64,000 nt of DNA from Gammaproteobacteria bacterium LSUCC0112 (lineage in GTDB: Bacteria; Pseudomonadota; Gammaproteobacteria; Pseudomonadales; Pseudohongiellaceae), in contig SPIB01000002.1 in NCBI GenBank assembly GCA_004535785.1, forward strand, positions 101,801 to 165,800. Reading direction: 5' to 3'. This document shows, piece after piece, positions 8,404 through 18,289 of this stretch. The position numbers and the translations under genes were made by a program. How positions within the stretch are numbered: position 1 is the stretch's first letter; every line of letters starts with the position of its first letter. Under the pieces are notes generated by a model that saw nothing but the letters and a program-made list of their open reading frames with translations, was not told the origin of the DNA and searched no databases.

Positions 8404-10071
8404 ATGTTTGCAGCCCCACGTCTGTCAAATTTGGCAGATATCAATCCGGAACAATTTCAGACGATTGTTGATGTATTCGAACATTCATTCAAGACGCATC
8501 CGGATAAACCTGCATTCAGTTGCTTCGGTCATACACTGACATTCAGGGAGCTCGATATCCTCAGCGCGCGGATGGCAACCTGGTTTATCAATCACAGTGG
8601 TTTGCAGGCAGGGGACCGGATCGCAATACAGCTTCCCAACGTGTTGCAATTTCCCGTAACGGTTATTGCCGCAGCACGGGCAGGTCTGGTGATTGTGAAT
8701 ACCAATCCACTGTATACCGCACGCGAAATGCAGCACCAGTTTATGGATTCAGGTGTAAAAGGCATTGTTATCCTCGAAAATTTTTGTGACAAACTTGAAA
8801 AGGTATTGCCAAACACTGACATCAGCTGTGTTGTTGTTACCCAACTTGCCGATTTGCTGCCGCAACCAAAAAGAATGCTGATGAATCTGGCGGTCAAGTA
8901 TTTGAAGCGCATGGTCCCTGCCTGGCGAATTCCTCAGGCAGTGCGCTGGACTCAGGTCATCAATACCGTGCCTGCGTCAGTTATTCGTCGTGACAGTGGG
9001 ACGGATGTGGCGATAGTGCTGTATACCGGTGGTACGACCGGGTTGGCCAAAGGCGCTATGCTCACTCACAAAAACCTTGTGTTTAATATGATGCAATTGC
9101 GAGAAGTCAGCAAACCGCTGATCCGCGATGGTGCCGATACAATTATTGCCCCGCTGCCGCTTTATCACACATATGCGTTTATGTTCCATTGTATGGCTGG
9201 CGTGTATGCAGGGAATCTGAGTGTGTTGATTCCTAACCCCAGAGATCTTGATGGATTGATCAAGACCTTGAAAGCATTACCCGTTATCAATGGTTTTGTT
9301 GGCATCAATACCTTGTTCCTTGCCATGTGCCGTCACAAAGAGATCTCGCAGGTAAACTTCAGTCAGATGAGATTTACAGGTGCAGGTGGAATGGCGTTGA
9401 CTATCAGTGTTGCGGAAGAGTGGCAGCGGGTAACGGGCTGCCAGGTTTATGAAGGTTATGGATTGACTGAGTGCTCACCGGTGGTCAGTGTCAATCCGCA
9501 TGACAAGGTAAAAATAGGCACAGTTGGGAAACCGGTTCCCTCCACGGATGTCATGGTGGTTGACGAGCAAGGCAATGATCTTGGATTTGGCGAGAAAGGC
9601 GAACTGTGGATTCGTGGGCCCCAGGTCATGAAGGGTTATTGGCTTAATGATGCGGCAACGCGTGACGCCATCACGGCAGAGGGTTGGTTCAAAACTGGCG
9701 ATTTTGCCATGATAGATGATGAAGGTTTTATCAAAATTGTTGACCGCAAAAAAGACATGATCATTGTGTCCGGTTTTAATGTATTCCCAAGTGAAGTAGA
9801 AGAGGTTGTCAACTCTCACCCGGGAGTAGCAGAGTCGGCTGCGATTGGCGTGCCCAGCGAAAAGACCGGGGAAGCCATCAAATTGTTTGTGGTACGCCGG
9901 GACAACGTACTGACGTTGGACGACGTCACCGCGCATTGCCGTGAAAATCTGACCGCATACAAAGTGCCCAAGGATATTGTGTTTGTTGATGATCTGCCCA
10001 AGTCAAATGTGGGAAAAATCCTTCGTCGGGAGATTCGGGAGCAGGAATCACAGCGCACCACAAAGCAGTAG
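8404..10071 (+). CDS. fadD: Long-chain fatty acid CoA ligase
   Basis: Activates fatty acids with ATP and CoA for beta-oxidation, acting at the inner membrane face. The 555-aa adenylate-forming enzyme shows the P-loop motif YTGGTTGLAKGAML, the core motif YGLTECSPVVSVNP, the hinge DRKKDMIIVSGFNVFPSEVE and the C-terminal lysine region PKSNVGKILRREIRE. A ribosome-binding site (AGGAGAG) precedes the ATG. It stands alone between the VWA gene and hrpA; a small hairpin follows. The family includes medium-chain ligases, so chain-length preference is inferred from similarity to FadD. Confidence 0.92.
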   Translation: MFAAPRLSNLADINPEQFQTIVDVFEHSFKTHPDKPAFSCFGHTLTFRELDILSARMATWFINHSGLQAGDRIAIQLPNVLQFPVTVIAAARAGLVIVNTNPLYTAREMQHQFMDSGVKGIVILENFCDKLEKVLPNTDISCVVVTQLADLLPQPKRMLMNLAVKYLKRMVPAWRIPQAVRWTQVINTVPASVIRRDSGTDVAIVLYTGGTTGLAKGAMLTHKNLVFNMMQLREVSKPLIRDGADTIIAPLPLYHTYAFMFHCMAGVYAGNLSVLIPNPRDLDGLIKTLKALPVINGFVGINTLFLAMCRHKEISQVNFSQMRFTGAGGMALTISVAEEWQRVTGCQVYEGYGLTECSPVVSVNPHDKVKIGTVGKPVPSTDVMVVDEQGNDLGFGEKGELWIRGPQVMKGYWLNDAATRDAITAEGWFKTGDFAMIDDEGFIKIVDRKKDMIIVSGFNVFPSEVEEVVNSHPGVAESAAIGVPSEKTGEAIKLFVVRRDNVLTLDDVTAHCRENLTAYKVPKDIVFVDDLPKSNVGKILRREIREQESQRTTKQ

Positions 10072-10073
10072 AA

Positions 10074-10096
10074 ACCTTGCGACACGTGTCCAAGGT
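10074..10096 (+). terminator. Hairpin after fadD (weak terminator candidate)
   Basis: accttg (10074-10079) pairs with caaggt (10091-10096), enclosing the palindrome gacacgtgtc. No T-tract follows, so intrinsic termination is doubtful; it could mark an RNA end stabilised by structure. Confidence 0.3.
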
Positions 10097-10115
10097 CTAA
10101 TCAGGTTGTATTTGC

Positions 10116-13100
10116 ATGTTTACCGAATTGGAAAAAAAGATACCTGATTGCCTCTTGAAAGATCAGCAGCGCTTCTTTCGGGATCTGATGCGCCTGCGCA
10201 CATTGCCAATTGAACAGCGAGTGCCTGAAAGTCAGAAGTTAATGGCGAGGGTTGAACGCTCGGAAGAAACCGTTAAAAAACGTGCCAGCTCGATACCAGC
10301 GATTGCTTACCCTGAGTCCTTACCGATCTCAGAGAAGCGCGTCGAGATTGCCAATGCGATCCGCAATCACCAGATCGTTGTTATCGCGGGTGAAACTGGT
10401 TCAGGTAAGACAACACAGATTCCAAAAATTTGCCTTGAACTGGGATTGGGTGTGCGTGGGCTGATTGGCCACACACAACCGCGCAGACTTGCTGCCCGGG
10501 CAGTTGCCTCCAGAATTGCTGATGAACTGGGACAAGTTCTGGGTCGTTCGGTTGGGTATCAGGTGCGGTTTGATGATGTCAGCTCTGACTTGACGCTCAT
10601 TAAATTAATGACCGACGGTATACTGCTGGCGGAAATTCAACAGGACAAACTCCTTGCCAAATATGAAGTCATTATTATCGACGAGGCACATGAGCGCAGT
10701 CTGAACATTGATTTTCTGTTGGGTTACCTAAAGCGCATCAGCGTTCAACGACCTGACCTGAAAATCATTATTACCTCGGCAACGATTGATGTAGAGAAAT
10801 TCTCTAGACACTTCTCGGATGCCCCGATTATCAGTGTGTCCGGGCGCACCTTTCCGGTTGACGTCATTTATCAGGATCCAGTCGAATTCATCAATGAAGA
10901 AGCTGACGATGATCAGTTGCTTGCTGGTGTATTGAGAGCATTGCGAACGTTTGAAACGTATGAGCGTGAGCACAGACAACCGGCCGGAGATGTGCTGGTT
11001 TTTTTAAGTGGCGAACGCGACATCAGAGAGCTGGCAATTGCACTTCGTAAACAGGAGTTGCGTCATACCGAAGTACTGCCATTGTATGCTAGACTCACAC
11101 ATAATGAGCAGCAAAGAATTTTTGCCTCACATACCGGTCGACGCATTGTCTTGTCCACCAACGTGGCAGAAACCTCGCTCACCGTGCCGGGTATCCGATA
11201 TGTCATCGATACCGGTTTAGCCAGAATCAGTCGTTACAGTATCCAGAGCAAAGTTCAACGTTTGCCCATTGAACCGGTGTCACAGGCCAGTGCCAACCAA
11301 CGTGCGGGGCGCTGTGGTCGTGTCGCAAGAGGTATTTGTATTCGCCTCTACAGTGAGCAGGACTTCCTGTCACGCCCACTGTTCACTGATCCGGAGATTC
11401 AACGCACCAGTCTTGCTGCCGTTATTCTGCAGATGTTGTCGTTGAAGTTGGGAGAGATCAACAGATTTCCGTTTGTCGAACCACCGGAGATGCGTGCCAT
11501 CAACGATGGATTCAAGTTGCTGGATGAACTGGGCGCTATTTCGCGCGACCGGCAGTTGACAGCAGTTGGACGGCAAATGGCCAGGTTGCCAGCAGATCCC
11601 CGGTTGTCTCGAATGCTGATTGAAGCATCCAGAAACAACTGTATGTATGCCATGTTGATTATTGTCAGTGCTCTGAGCGTGCAGGATCCACGCGACACGC
11701 CGGCCGACAAAAAACAGCTATCCCGAGAGCGTCATAAACAATTCTCACATCCGGAATCGGATTTTCTGTCATGGGTATTGTTATGGGATGCCGTTGAAAC
11801 ACGTCGCCAGGACCAGAGCAAAAGCGAGTTTAAACAATTCTGCAAAGACAATTTTCTATCCGTGATGCGATTGCGTGAGTGGCGCGAAACGCATAGGCAA
11901 TTAAGTGTGGCCTGTCAGGACATCGGGTCTATAGTTCCGCATGAAAATCAGGCTGCTGCCGGAGATGTCCCTGCGACACTTTACCAGTCAATACACCGCG
12001 CGATTCTCAGCGGCTCATTAAATCAACTGGGATTCAAATCAACTGAGGGCGTATACACGGGGAGTCGAGGCAGAAGGTTTTCGCTGTTTCCGGCCTCTGT
12101 GCTGTTCAAAAAACAGCCGCGCTGGATCGTGAGTGCTGAGTTGATAGAGACCAGTAAACTGTTTGCGACCATGGCAGCTCGTATAGAGCCAGAGTGGGCA
12201 GCAGAGGTGGCGGGACATTTAATAAAAAAAGAATATTTTGACCCGCATTGGGAGAAAAAACGTGGTGAAGTGGTGGCCTATGAAAAATTATCCCTGTCAG
12301 GGCTGACACTGATTGAGAAACGTCAAATCTCGTTTTCGGCGGTTGAGCCTGAAATTTGTCGCGAGATATTTATCAGAGAAGCGCTGGTTGCCGGGCAACT
12401 TGATTGTCAATTAGCCTTTTTCAAGCACAATCAGGCACTGCTTGATGAGGTACGAAGGCAGGAAGAAAAGGAGCGGAAGCCTGATATTTTAGTCAGTGAC
12501 GATGTGCTGTTCTCGTTTTACGACCAGCGGTTGCCCGCCAACATAAATAGTCTGTCCAGTGTGCAAAACTGGTATCGGACTCTTTCCGCAGTCGAAAAAG
12601 ATACGCTCAACATGAGTCTGCGTGATATTGCAGTACGTGAAATTGATGCCTCTGCTGCAGTTGCGTTTCCCGATCAAACAGTGCTGGTGCAGAATCCATT
12701 GGCGGTCAGATATCGCTTTGAGCCAGGTTCGGATGAGGATGGGGTGTCTATTGATGTACCCGTTGATCTGTTGGCTGGGATGGAGTCGGCTGAAATTGAA
12801 TGGGCGGTGCCTGGTCTGGTGCAGGAGCGTTGCATCGCCATGATCAAAGGTTTACCCAAGTCTTTGCGTAAAAATTTTGTTCCGGTTCCCGAATTCGTCA
12901 ATCAAGTTTTTGCTGCCAAAACCTCAAGTGACAAGCCCGCTCTGGCCCAAATACTTGCCGACGCAGCATGGCGACTTAAACGCATACGTATTGAGCCAAC
13001 ACACTGGGATTATGAAAACATACCAGGGCATTTGTTGCCCAGATTGAGAGTTCTGGACCAACAGGGCAAGGTTCTGGCCGTTGATCATGATCTGGAAAAA

Positions 13101-14015
13101 CTCAAGAGAACGCTTTTACAGACAGTAACCCAGACCACTGTTGCCCAGCACAAACTGGAAAGGAGTGGCCTTACTGACTGGGTGTTTGACGATTTGCCTT
13201 CTGTTGTTGAGATTCGTCAAGGCTTAACCTTGTTGCGATACCCGGCAATACAAGACAACAAAGACTCCGTATCGATTATCCTTTGTGAGTCTGCCAATCA
13301 GGCCAGAGAGATTTCCCAGCACGGTGTCGCCCGGCTGCTGATGCTCAGAACTTCACAACAGAAAGCGTTGATTTTGAAGCAATTACGATCGCTTAAGCAG
13401 GCACTTGGCCTGAAATTGGTCGTTCAGGAAGTGACTTGGCAGGACTTTGCTCTCCTGACAATTTATCGCTTGGCATTTCATCTTGATAAAAATATCTCGC
13501 TGACCAGGCAGGCTTTTGAACAAACTCTTGCGGATTTTCGATCAGATCTGATACCTGTGGCTGAGCGTATCTGTCGTCTGCTAAGGGAGATTTACCAAAC
13601 GACCTATGACATACACAAAACGTTGAGCAGTCTTTCTCAACCGACCAGACAGGATGTGCAGACACAATTGCAGTTCTTAGTCGATGAAAAATTCCCCTCA
13701 TCTGTGCCTGATGCGTGGTTGTGGGAATATCCTCGCTATCTGAAAGCACTCAAGGTTCGCATTGAAAAGGCCGCTTTTTCACGCCAGAAAGAAGATGAGC
13801 ATATACACGCGATCGCTATTTTACAGGCTCAATATGCTGATTTGCTCAAAAACAGACCGGGTAGTTTGCCTGAATTTCAATGGCTGATTCAGGAGCTCAG
13901 AGTATCGTTGTTTGCACAGGCACTGGGGACCAAAAAACCGGTTTCTGTTAAAAAGCTGGCCAATCTCATCGAGCTAGCCAAATTGGGGGATACCCAGCGA
14001 GTGACGAATCTGTGA
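10116..14015 (+). CDS. hrpA: ATP-dependent RNA helicase HrpA
   Basis: A large DEAH-box helicase of 1299 aa, the size of E. coli HrpA (1300). Walker A GETGSGKT is at 92-99, DEAH at 189-192, the SAT motif at TSATIDVEKF, and QRAGRCGR marks motif VI; helicase-associated and OB-like regions follow, then the long HrpA-specific C-terminal domain. In E. coli HrpA acts on mRNA processing and rescues stalled or collided ribosomes. The ATG at 10116 has only a weak ribosome-binding site (CAGG). No operon partner is apparent; a C/G-rich hairpin at about 14025-14040 follows the stop. Confidence 0.95.
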   Translation: MFTELEKKIPDCLLKDQQRFFRDLMRLRTLPIEQRVPESQKLMARVERSEETVKKRASSIPAIAYPESLPISEKRVEIANAIRNHQIVVIAGETGSGKTTQIPKICLELGLGVRGLIGHTQPRRLAARAVASRIADELGQVLGRSVGYQVRFDDVSSDLTLIKLMTDGILLAEIQQDKLLAKYEVIIIDEAHERSLNIDFLLGYLKRISVQRPDLKIIITSATIDVEKFSRHFSDAPIISVSGRTFPVDVIYQDPVEFINEEADDDQLLAGVLRALRTFETYEREHRQPAGDVLVFLSGERDIRELAIALRKQELRHTEVLPLYARLTHNEQQRIFASHTGRRIVLSTNVAETSLTVPGIRYVIDTGLARISRYSIQSKVQRLPIEPVSQASANQRAGRCGRVARGICIRLYSEQDFLSRPLFTDPEIQRTSLAAVILQMLSLKLGEINRFPFVEPPEMRAINDGFKLLDELGAISRDRQLTAVGRQMARLPADPRLSRMLIEASRNNCMYAMLIIVSALSVQDPRDTPADKKQLSRERHKQFSHPESDFLSWVLLWDAVETRRQDQSKSEFKQFCKDNFLSVMRLREWRETHRQLSVACQDIGSIVPHENQAAAGDVPATLYQSIHRAILSGSLNQLGFKSTEGVYTGSRGRRFSLFPASVLFKKQPRWIVSAELIETSKLFATMAARIEPEWAAEVAGHLIKKEYFDPHWEKKRGEVVAYEKLSLSGLTLIEKRQISFSAVEPEICREIFIREALVAGQLDCQLAFFKHNQALLDEVRRQEEKERKPDILVSDDVLFSFYDQRLPANINSLSSVQNWYRTLSAVEKDTLNMSLRDIAVREIDASAAVAFPDQTVLVQNPLAVRYRFEPGSDEDGVSIDVPVDLLAGMESAEIEWAVPGLVQERCIAMIKGLPKSLRKNFVPVPEFVNQVFAAKTSSDKPALAQILADAAWRLKRIRIEPTHWDYENIPGHLLPRLRVLDQQGKVLAVDHDLEKLKRTLLQTVTQTTVAQHKLERSGLTDWVFDDLPSVVEIRQGLTLLRYPAIQDNKDSVSIILCESANQAREISQHGVARLLMLRTSQQKALILKQLRSLKQALGLKLVVQEVTWQDFALLTIYRLAFHLDKNISLTRQAFEQTLADFRSDLIPVAERICRLLREIYQTTYDIHKTLSSLSQPTRQDVQTQLQFLVDEKFPSSVPDAWLWEYPRYLKALKVRIEKAAFSRQKEDEHIHAIAILQAQYADLLKNRPGSLPEFQWLIQELRVSLFAQALGTKKPVSVKKLANLIELAKLGDTQRVTNL

Positions 14016-14101
14016 TAATGCGCCCCCGCTGAATGGCGGGAATCTGAAGACGTCAAGGCACTGTTGTATTGCACTGCGCTGTATAGTCGCGGGAGGGTGA
14101 T

Positions 14102-14824
14102 GTGCTTGAAAAAATAGATTTACCAAATGCCGGGAAAATCCTTGCAAGCATAAGTCTATGCATGGTCAGTCAGTTTGGGTTTGCATCCGACAGCGACCCA
14201 TGGGAGTCGTGGAACTTGCGTGTTCACGCGTTTAACGAACACTTGGATGCCGCCGTGTTACGCCCCGTAGCGACAACCTACGTCCGCCTGGTTCCCCCTT
14301 TGGCCCGTCGTGGGGTCAACAATGTATTTGGCAATATCCTTGATGTCACGGTGCTGTTCAACAATGTTTTGCAGTTAAAACTGACTGATGCGGCATCCGA
14401 CAGTGGACGTATTTTATTGAATACAACGGTTGGTCTTGGCGGCCTGATCGATGTGGCAACTGAGGCCGGGCTTGAGCGAAACTATGAAGATTTCGGGCAG
14501 ACACTGGGTAAATGGGGCGTAGGTGCGGGACCTTACATGGTGCTTCCATTGTTCGGACCCAGTAATGTGCGTGATACCTTCGGTTTGTTTGCTGATACGT
14601 TCACCAACCCAATGACATATCACGACAATCCTGCTGTGCGAAACAGTGCTTTTGTGTTGCAGCAGGTGGACAAGCGAGTGGCAGTCCTTGTGGTGGATTC
14701 CCTGATGATGGGTGACAAATACCTGTTCACCCGAGAGGCTTACATGCAGCAACGTCAGTATCTTGTGCTCGATGGTGAGGTTCAGGATAGCTGGGACGAT
14801 GATGAATGGGATTCATGGGATTAA
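14102..14824 (+). CDS. mlaA: MlaA/VacJ family outer-membrane phospholipid protein
   Basis: MlaA removes misplaced phospholipids from the outer leaflet of the outer membrane and hands them to the Mla pathway. The 240-aa product matches the family through DPWESWNLRVHAFNEHLD, the LNTTVGLGGLIDVATEAGL segment, FGQTLGKWGVGAGPYMVLPLFG and REAYMQQRQY. It starts with GTG after GGGAGGG. The exported N-terminus has no convincing lipobox: the only cysteine (C20, in ISLC) is preceded by leucine, so cleavage at FGFA-SD by signal peptidase I is as likely. Other Mla genes are not nearby. The C-terminus is acidic (DSWDDDEWDSWD). Confidence 0.88.
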   Translation: MLEKIDLPNAGKILASISLCMVSQFGFASDSDPWESWNLRVHAFNEHLDAAVLRPVATTYVRLVPPLARRGVNNVFGNILDVTVLFNNVLQLKLTDAASDSGRILLNTTVGLGGLIDVATEAGLERNYEDFGQTLGKWGVGAGPYMVLPLFGPSNVRDTFGLFADTFTNPMTYHDNPAVRNSAFVLQQVDKRVAVLVVDSLMMGDKYLFTREAYMQQRQYLVLDGEVQDSWDDDEWDSWD

Positions 14825-14841
14825 AATGTGTTCGTTTAAAC

Positions 14842-15312
14842 TCAGATTTTATTGTTCAGTTCGTCACGTACTTTCAGTTTTGTCTTGATAAAATCGCTGT
14901 GCGAAACATAAATAAGATCAGTGGTTTTGCGTATTAATTGTTCCTCATATTTGTCCAGATGCTCATCAGCCAGCGCAACTCGCCAAAGATTTTCGATCAG
15001 CAGTAACTTCTCTTCGTAACCGTAACCCTCATTGATGAGACTGGTAAAATCATAAAGGGAAACAGACTGTTGCGCTTCTTTTTCGGCCAGCTGGATGACA
15101 TCATCGAGCTCTTTGTCTGACAGGGCAAAGGTGTTCATCAGTATGGCCTTGAACACCATCATTTCACGCTCATCAATATGTCGGTCAGTTTTCAGTAATT
15201 CAATCATCAACGCTGCACTTGCTAACTGAAGGCGATGATTTTTGGTCGCAGGTGTTTCTGCAGGCTGAACTTTCAATTGATTTTCAAAAAAGCGTTTGAT
15301 GCTGTCAATCAT
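14842..15312 (-). CDS. TerB-like protein (tellurite-resistance TerB fold)
   Basis: A 156-aa helical protein of the TerB family (DUF533/TerB clan), with paired acidic motifs TDRHIDEREMMVFKAIL and VALADEHLDKYEEQLIRKTTDLI that can bind metal ions. Cytosolic, no signal peptide. It follows dusA on the minus strand with a 15-bp gap and a ribosome-binding site (AGAGG), so the two may be cotranscribed. No other ter genes are present, so a tellurite phenotype should not be assumed. Confidence 0.78.
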   Translation of the reverse strand: MIDSIKRFFENQLKVQPAETPATKNHRLQLASAALMIELLKTDRHIDEREMMVFKAILMNTFALSDKELDDVIQLAEKEAQQSVSLYDFTSLINEGYGYEEKLLLIENLWRVALADEHLDKYEEQLIRKTTDLIYVSHSDFIKTKLKVRDELNNKI

Positions 15313-15327
15313 AATTCAACCTCTGCT

Positions 15328-16383
15328 TTAATTTGATTCTGCAAGTGCACAGGCATCTTCGAGCACACTGATACCTGCCTGCTTTTTCCAGGCGTTTTCG
15401 CTCAAGTGACGCCTGAATAGTCGGCCACCCGGTTGTCCTTTATACAATCCCAGGATGTGACGTGTCATGTGTTGCAAAGCCGCGCCGGCCAGCAATTGTT
15501 CTTGCACGTAGGGCAGGAATTTTTTCATGATATCCGCGCGCGACAAACCGTGAGCCGATTCACCAAACACGCGCTCATCGACCTGTGCGAGCAGGTAGGG
15601 GTTATGATAAACCTCCCGACCCAGCATGACGCCATCAAAAGTACCCAGTAATTCCGCCGATTGTTCCAGAGAGTTTATGCCGCCATTCAATACAATGGTG
15701 CAATCGGGAAACAGCGCTTTCATTCTGGCAACTCTGTCGTAGTTCAGCGGGGGAATATCACGGTTTTCTTTTGGACTTAAACCTGCCAGTAACGCGATTC
15801 TGGCGTGAACGATAAAAATCCGGCACCCGGCATCGTACGACGCCTGCATAAAACGTTTCAGAAAGTCATCGCTGTCAAACTCATTGATACCAATACGTGA
15901 TTTGATGGTCACGGGCCTATCAGTTACATTTTTCATAGCAGCGATACATTGGCCGACAAGTTCTGGTTCAGCCATCAGGCACGCACCAAATCGCCCGGAC
16001 TGCACTCTGTCACTCGGGCAACCGATATTGAGATTGATTTCGTCATAAGCCCATTGGTTGGCCAGCTCCGCACATTTGGCCAGCGCAACGGGATCACTGC
16101 CGCCCAATTGCAATGCCAGAGGATGTTCCTCAGGATTGTAGTCAAGGTGACGTTTTGCATCCCCATACAAGAGTGCCCCGGTGGTCACCATTTCAGTGTA
16201 TAACCGAGTATGTCGGCTGAGCAGACGCAGGAAATAGCGTTCATGACGGTCAGTCCAATCCAGCATCGGGGCAACACAAAATCTGTGTGATGGTGATAGC
16301 AGGGCATGGGTTGTACCTGCCTGTTGTTGCTGACTGACGAGAGTTGTCACCGGGAATTCCTGAATTGAGCGTGTGGTTTCCAT
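15328..16383 (-). CDS. dusA: tRNA-dihydrouridine(20/20a) synthase DusA
   Basis: A flavoenzyme that reduces uridines 20/20a in the tRNA D-loop with NADPH. The 351-aa product shows CVAPMLDWTDRHERYFLRLL, the catalytic cysteine in INLNIGCPSDRVQSGRFGAC, and VKSRIGIN-like and ILNGGINSLEQ FMN-binding segments. DusA, rather than DusB or DusC, is suggested by MLDWTDRH and YTEMVTTGALLYGD. I chose the ATG at 16383; an in-frame ATG at 16440 would add an unrelated extension. It is divergent from gltX across about 125 bp. Confidence 0.92.
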   Translation of the reverse strand: METTRSIQEFPVTTLVSQQQQAGTTHALLSPSHRFCVAPMLDWTDRHERYFLRLLSRHTRLYTEMVTTGALLYGDAKRHLDYNPEEHPLALQLGGSDPVALAKCAELANQWAYDEINLNIGCPSDRVQSGRFGACLMAEPELVGQCIAAMKNVTDRPVTIKSRIGINEFDSDDFLKRFMQASYDAGCRIFIVHARIALLAGLSPKENRDIPPLNYDRVARMKALFPDCTIVLNGGINSLEQSAELLGTFDGVMLGREVYHNPYLLAQVDERVFGESAHGLSRADIMKKFLPYVQEQLLAGAALQHMTRHILGLYKGQPGGRLFRRHLSENAWKKQAGISVLEDACALAESN

Positions 16384-16432
16384 CTGAACGATGCTATATG
16401 GCGGCAGGATTATAACAAAGCAGTTTGTAACA

Positions 16433-16461
16433 TGGAGCAATAACAGAGCATCACGTATAAT
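16433..16461 (+). promoter_or_regulatory. Putative gltX promoter
   Basis: TATAAT (16456-16461) lies 17 bp after TGGAGC (16433-16438), a three-of-six -35 match, and about 47 bp before the gltX start. On the other strand TATAAT (16409-16414) lies upstream of dusA, so divergent promoters are likely in this spacer. Confidence 0.45.
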
Positions 16462-16507
16462 TCAGCGATTAATTGAGTTGTTCAGATATACATTTTTCAG
16501 GAGACCT

Positions 16508-18016
16508 ATGACCAAGGTTCGCACACGAATTGCACCTTCCCCGACCGGAGACCCACATGTTGGTACGGCGTATATCGCCTTGTTCAATCGTTGTTTTGCC
16601 CGTCAGCATGAAGGTGAATTTATTCTTCGTATTGAAGACACTGATCAAACGCGCAGCACTGCACGGTCAGAGCAGGATATCTTGAAAGCGTTGCGATGGC
16701 TTGGTCTGGATTGGCATGAGGGCCCTGATATTGGCGGACCGCACGGCCCCTACCGGCAGAGTCAACGCAGTGACATTTATCGAAAACATATCGATATATT
16801 GCTTGAGAATGGGCAGGCTTTTTGTTGTTTCTGCAGCGCCGAACGACTTGATGCATTGCGAGCCAGTCAAACAGAAAGCCGACAAACGCCTGGTTATGAT
16901 GGCCATTGTCTGACGTTAAGCGAGCAGGAGGTTCAGGAAAAACTGGCAGAAAAAGTACCTTATGTGGTGCGCATGCGTGTGCCATCTGAAGGCGATTGCG
17001 TTTTTCAGGATCGGCTTCGCGGTGAAATTCGTATCGCCTGGGAGCAAATCGACATGCAGGTGTTGATGAAGTCTGATCATTTGCCGACGTACCATTTCGC
17101 CAATGTGGTCGATGATCACCTGATGGAGATTACACACGTCATACGCGGAGAAGAGTGGATCAATTCAACGCCAAAACATATCTTGTTGTACCAGCATTTT
17201 GGATGGCAACCTCCCCAGTTCTGTCATATGCCATTGTTGCGAAATCCGGACAAAAGCAAGCTCAGCAAGCGTAAAAATCCAACCAGCATTTCCTACTACA
17301 AGGATATGGGATATTTGCCAGAAACTCTGATCAATTATTTGGGCATGATGGGTTGGACGATGCCGGACGGGCGTGAAAAATTTTCCATAGATGAGATGCA
17401 GTCTGCGTTCGATATTGATCGGGTTTCCTTGGGCGGGCCGGTTTTTGATGTGGAGAAACTGAATTGGCTTAATGGTAAGTACATTCGGGAAAATCTGGAC
17501 GCTGACGCATTTGCCGAGGTTTTTTCCCGGTGGGCGTTTGATGCCGACAAAATCAGCAAAATTGTTCCTCTCTTGAAAGACCGGGTTGAGCGCCTGAGTG
17601 ATGTCGTACCACTGGCAGGATTTTTCCTGAGTGGATTGTTGCCGATCTCCGAGGCTGATTTTACCCACAAACAATTGACACCGGTTCAGTGCAAAACAAT
17701 TCTGCAATTGGCTGTCTGGCAACTCGAGCAATTGCCCGAGTGGAACAGGGAGTCAGTGGAGCAGCTTTGTCAGAAGATGTCTCAGTTTATGGGTATAAAA
17801 ATCAGGGAAACACTGTTTCCACTGTTTATCGCCATCACCGGCAAGGCGGTATCTACCTCAGTCATAGATGCGATCTTTATTCTTGGATTGGATATCAGCC
17901 GTGCACGAATACGACATGCAATTGAAGTTTTAGGTGGCGTATCGAAAAAGGAGGTCAAGGAATTGGAAAAAACCTTGCGTGAGTTGCAACAATATTTAGT
18001 GACGTCGCCTGACTGA
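16508..18016 (+). CDS. gltX: Glutamate-tRNA ligase
   Basis: Class I synthetase that charges tRNA-Glu. The 502-aa product shows [13 protein letters not shown], with the HIGH-type signature HVGT (17-20), and KLSKR (251-255) in place of KMSKS, as is normal for GltX. I chose the ATG at 16508 ([12 protein letters not shown]) with a CAGGAG ribosome-binding site; an in-frame ATG at 16391 would add a 39-residue extension unlike the family. The downstream tRNA is read from its own promoter. Confidence 0.95.
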   Translation: MTKVRTRIAPSPTGDPHVGTAYIALFNRCFARQHEGEFILRIEDTDQTRSTARSEQDILKALRWLGLDWHEGPDIGGPHGPYRQSQRSDIYRKHIDILLENGQAFCCFCSAERLDALRASQTESRQTPGYDGHCLTLSEQEVQEKLAEKVPYVVRMRVPSEGDCVFQDRLRGEIRIAWEQIDMQVLMKSDHLPTYHFANVVDDHLMEITHVIRGEEWINSTPKHILLYQHFGWQPPQFCHMPLLRNPDKSKLSKRKNPTSISYYKDMGYLPETLINYLGMMGWTMPDGREKFSIDEMQSAFDIDRVSLGGPVFDVEKLNWLNGKYIRENLDADAFAEVFSRWAFDADKISKIVPLLKDRVERLSDVVPLAGFFLSGLLPISEADFTHKQLTPVQCKTILQLAVWQLEQLPEWNRESVEQLCQKMSQFMGIKIRETLFPLFIAITGKAVSTSVIDAIFILGLDISRARIRHAIEVLGGVSKKEVKELEKTLRELQQYLVTSPD

Positions 18017-18037
18017 CTTCACGATGGTATCAAGGCA

Positions 18038-18066
18038 TTGACATATTAAGGATGCATGCCTAGAAT
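18038..18066 (+). promoter_or_regulatory. Near-consensus promoter of tRNA-Ala with GC-rich discriminator
   Basis: TTGACA (18038-18043), 17-bp spacer, TAGAAT (18061-18066), followed at once by GCGCGG. Stable-RNA promoters with a GC-rich discriminator are typically shut down by ppGpp/DksA. The predicted start near 18073 leaves a leader of about 60 nt before the tRNA. Confidence 0.85.
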
Positions 18067-18131
18067 GCGCGGTCTCTGCAGCAGGGCCTACTCAGAAGGT
18101 TTGATTAACACTGCGGAAATAAAGAAGTTAC

Positions 18132-18207
18132 GGGGCTATAGCTCAGCTGGGAGAGCGCAACACTGGCAGTGTTGAGGTCAGCGGTTCGATCCCGCTTAGC
18201 TCCACCA
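18132..18207 (+). tRNA. tRNA-Ala (anticodon GGC)
   Basis: A complete cloverleaf of 76 nt with an encoded CCA end. The acceptor stem pairs GGGGCTA with TAGCTCC (one G-U), the D arm is GCTC...GAGC, the anticodon stem CAACA/TGTTG encloses the loop CTGGCAG with anticodon GGC (18165-18167), and the T arm is AGCGG-TTCGATC-CCGCT. It reads GCC/GCU alanine codons. A tRNA-Ala(GGC) after gltX is also the pseudomonad arrangement. Confidence 0.97.
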
Positions 18208-18237
18208 AATTGTCGTCATATAAAGACGCATAAAAAA

Positions 18238-18263
18238 GGCCGACTGTTTAGTCGGCCTTTTTT
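18238..18263 (+). terminator. Bidirectional rho-independent terminator
   Basis: A perfect 8-bp stem GGCCGACT (18238-18245) / AGTCGGCC (18250-18257) with loop GTTT is flanked by six A's before and six T's after. It can therefore end the tRNA-Ala transcript on the plus strand and the gltA transcript arriving on the minus strand. Confidence 0.93.
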
Positions 18264-18289
18264 ATTTCCCCAAATCTTACACAGTCGGA

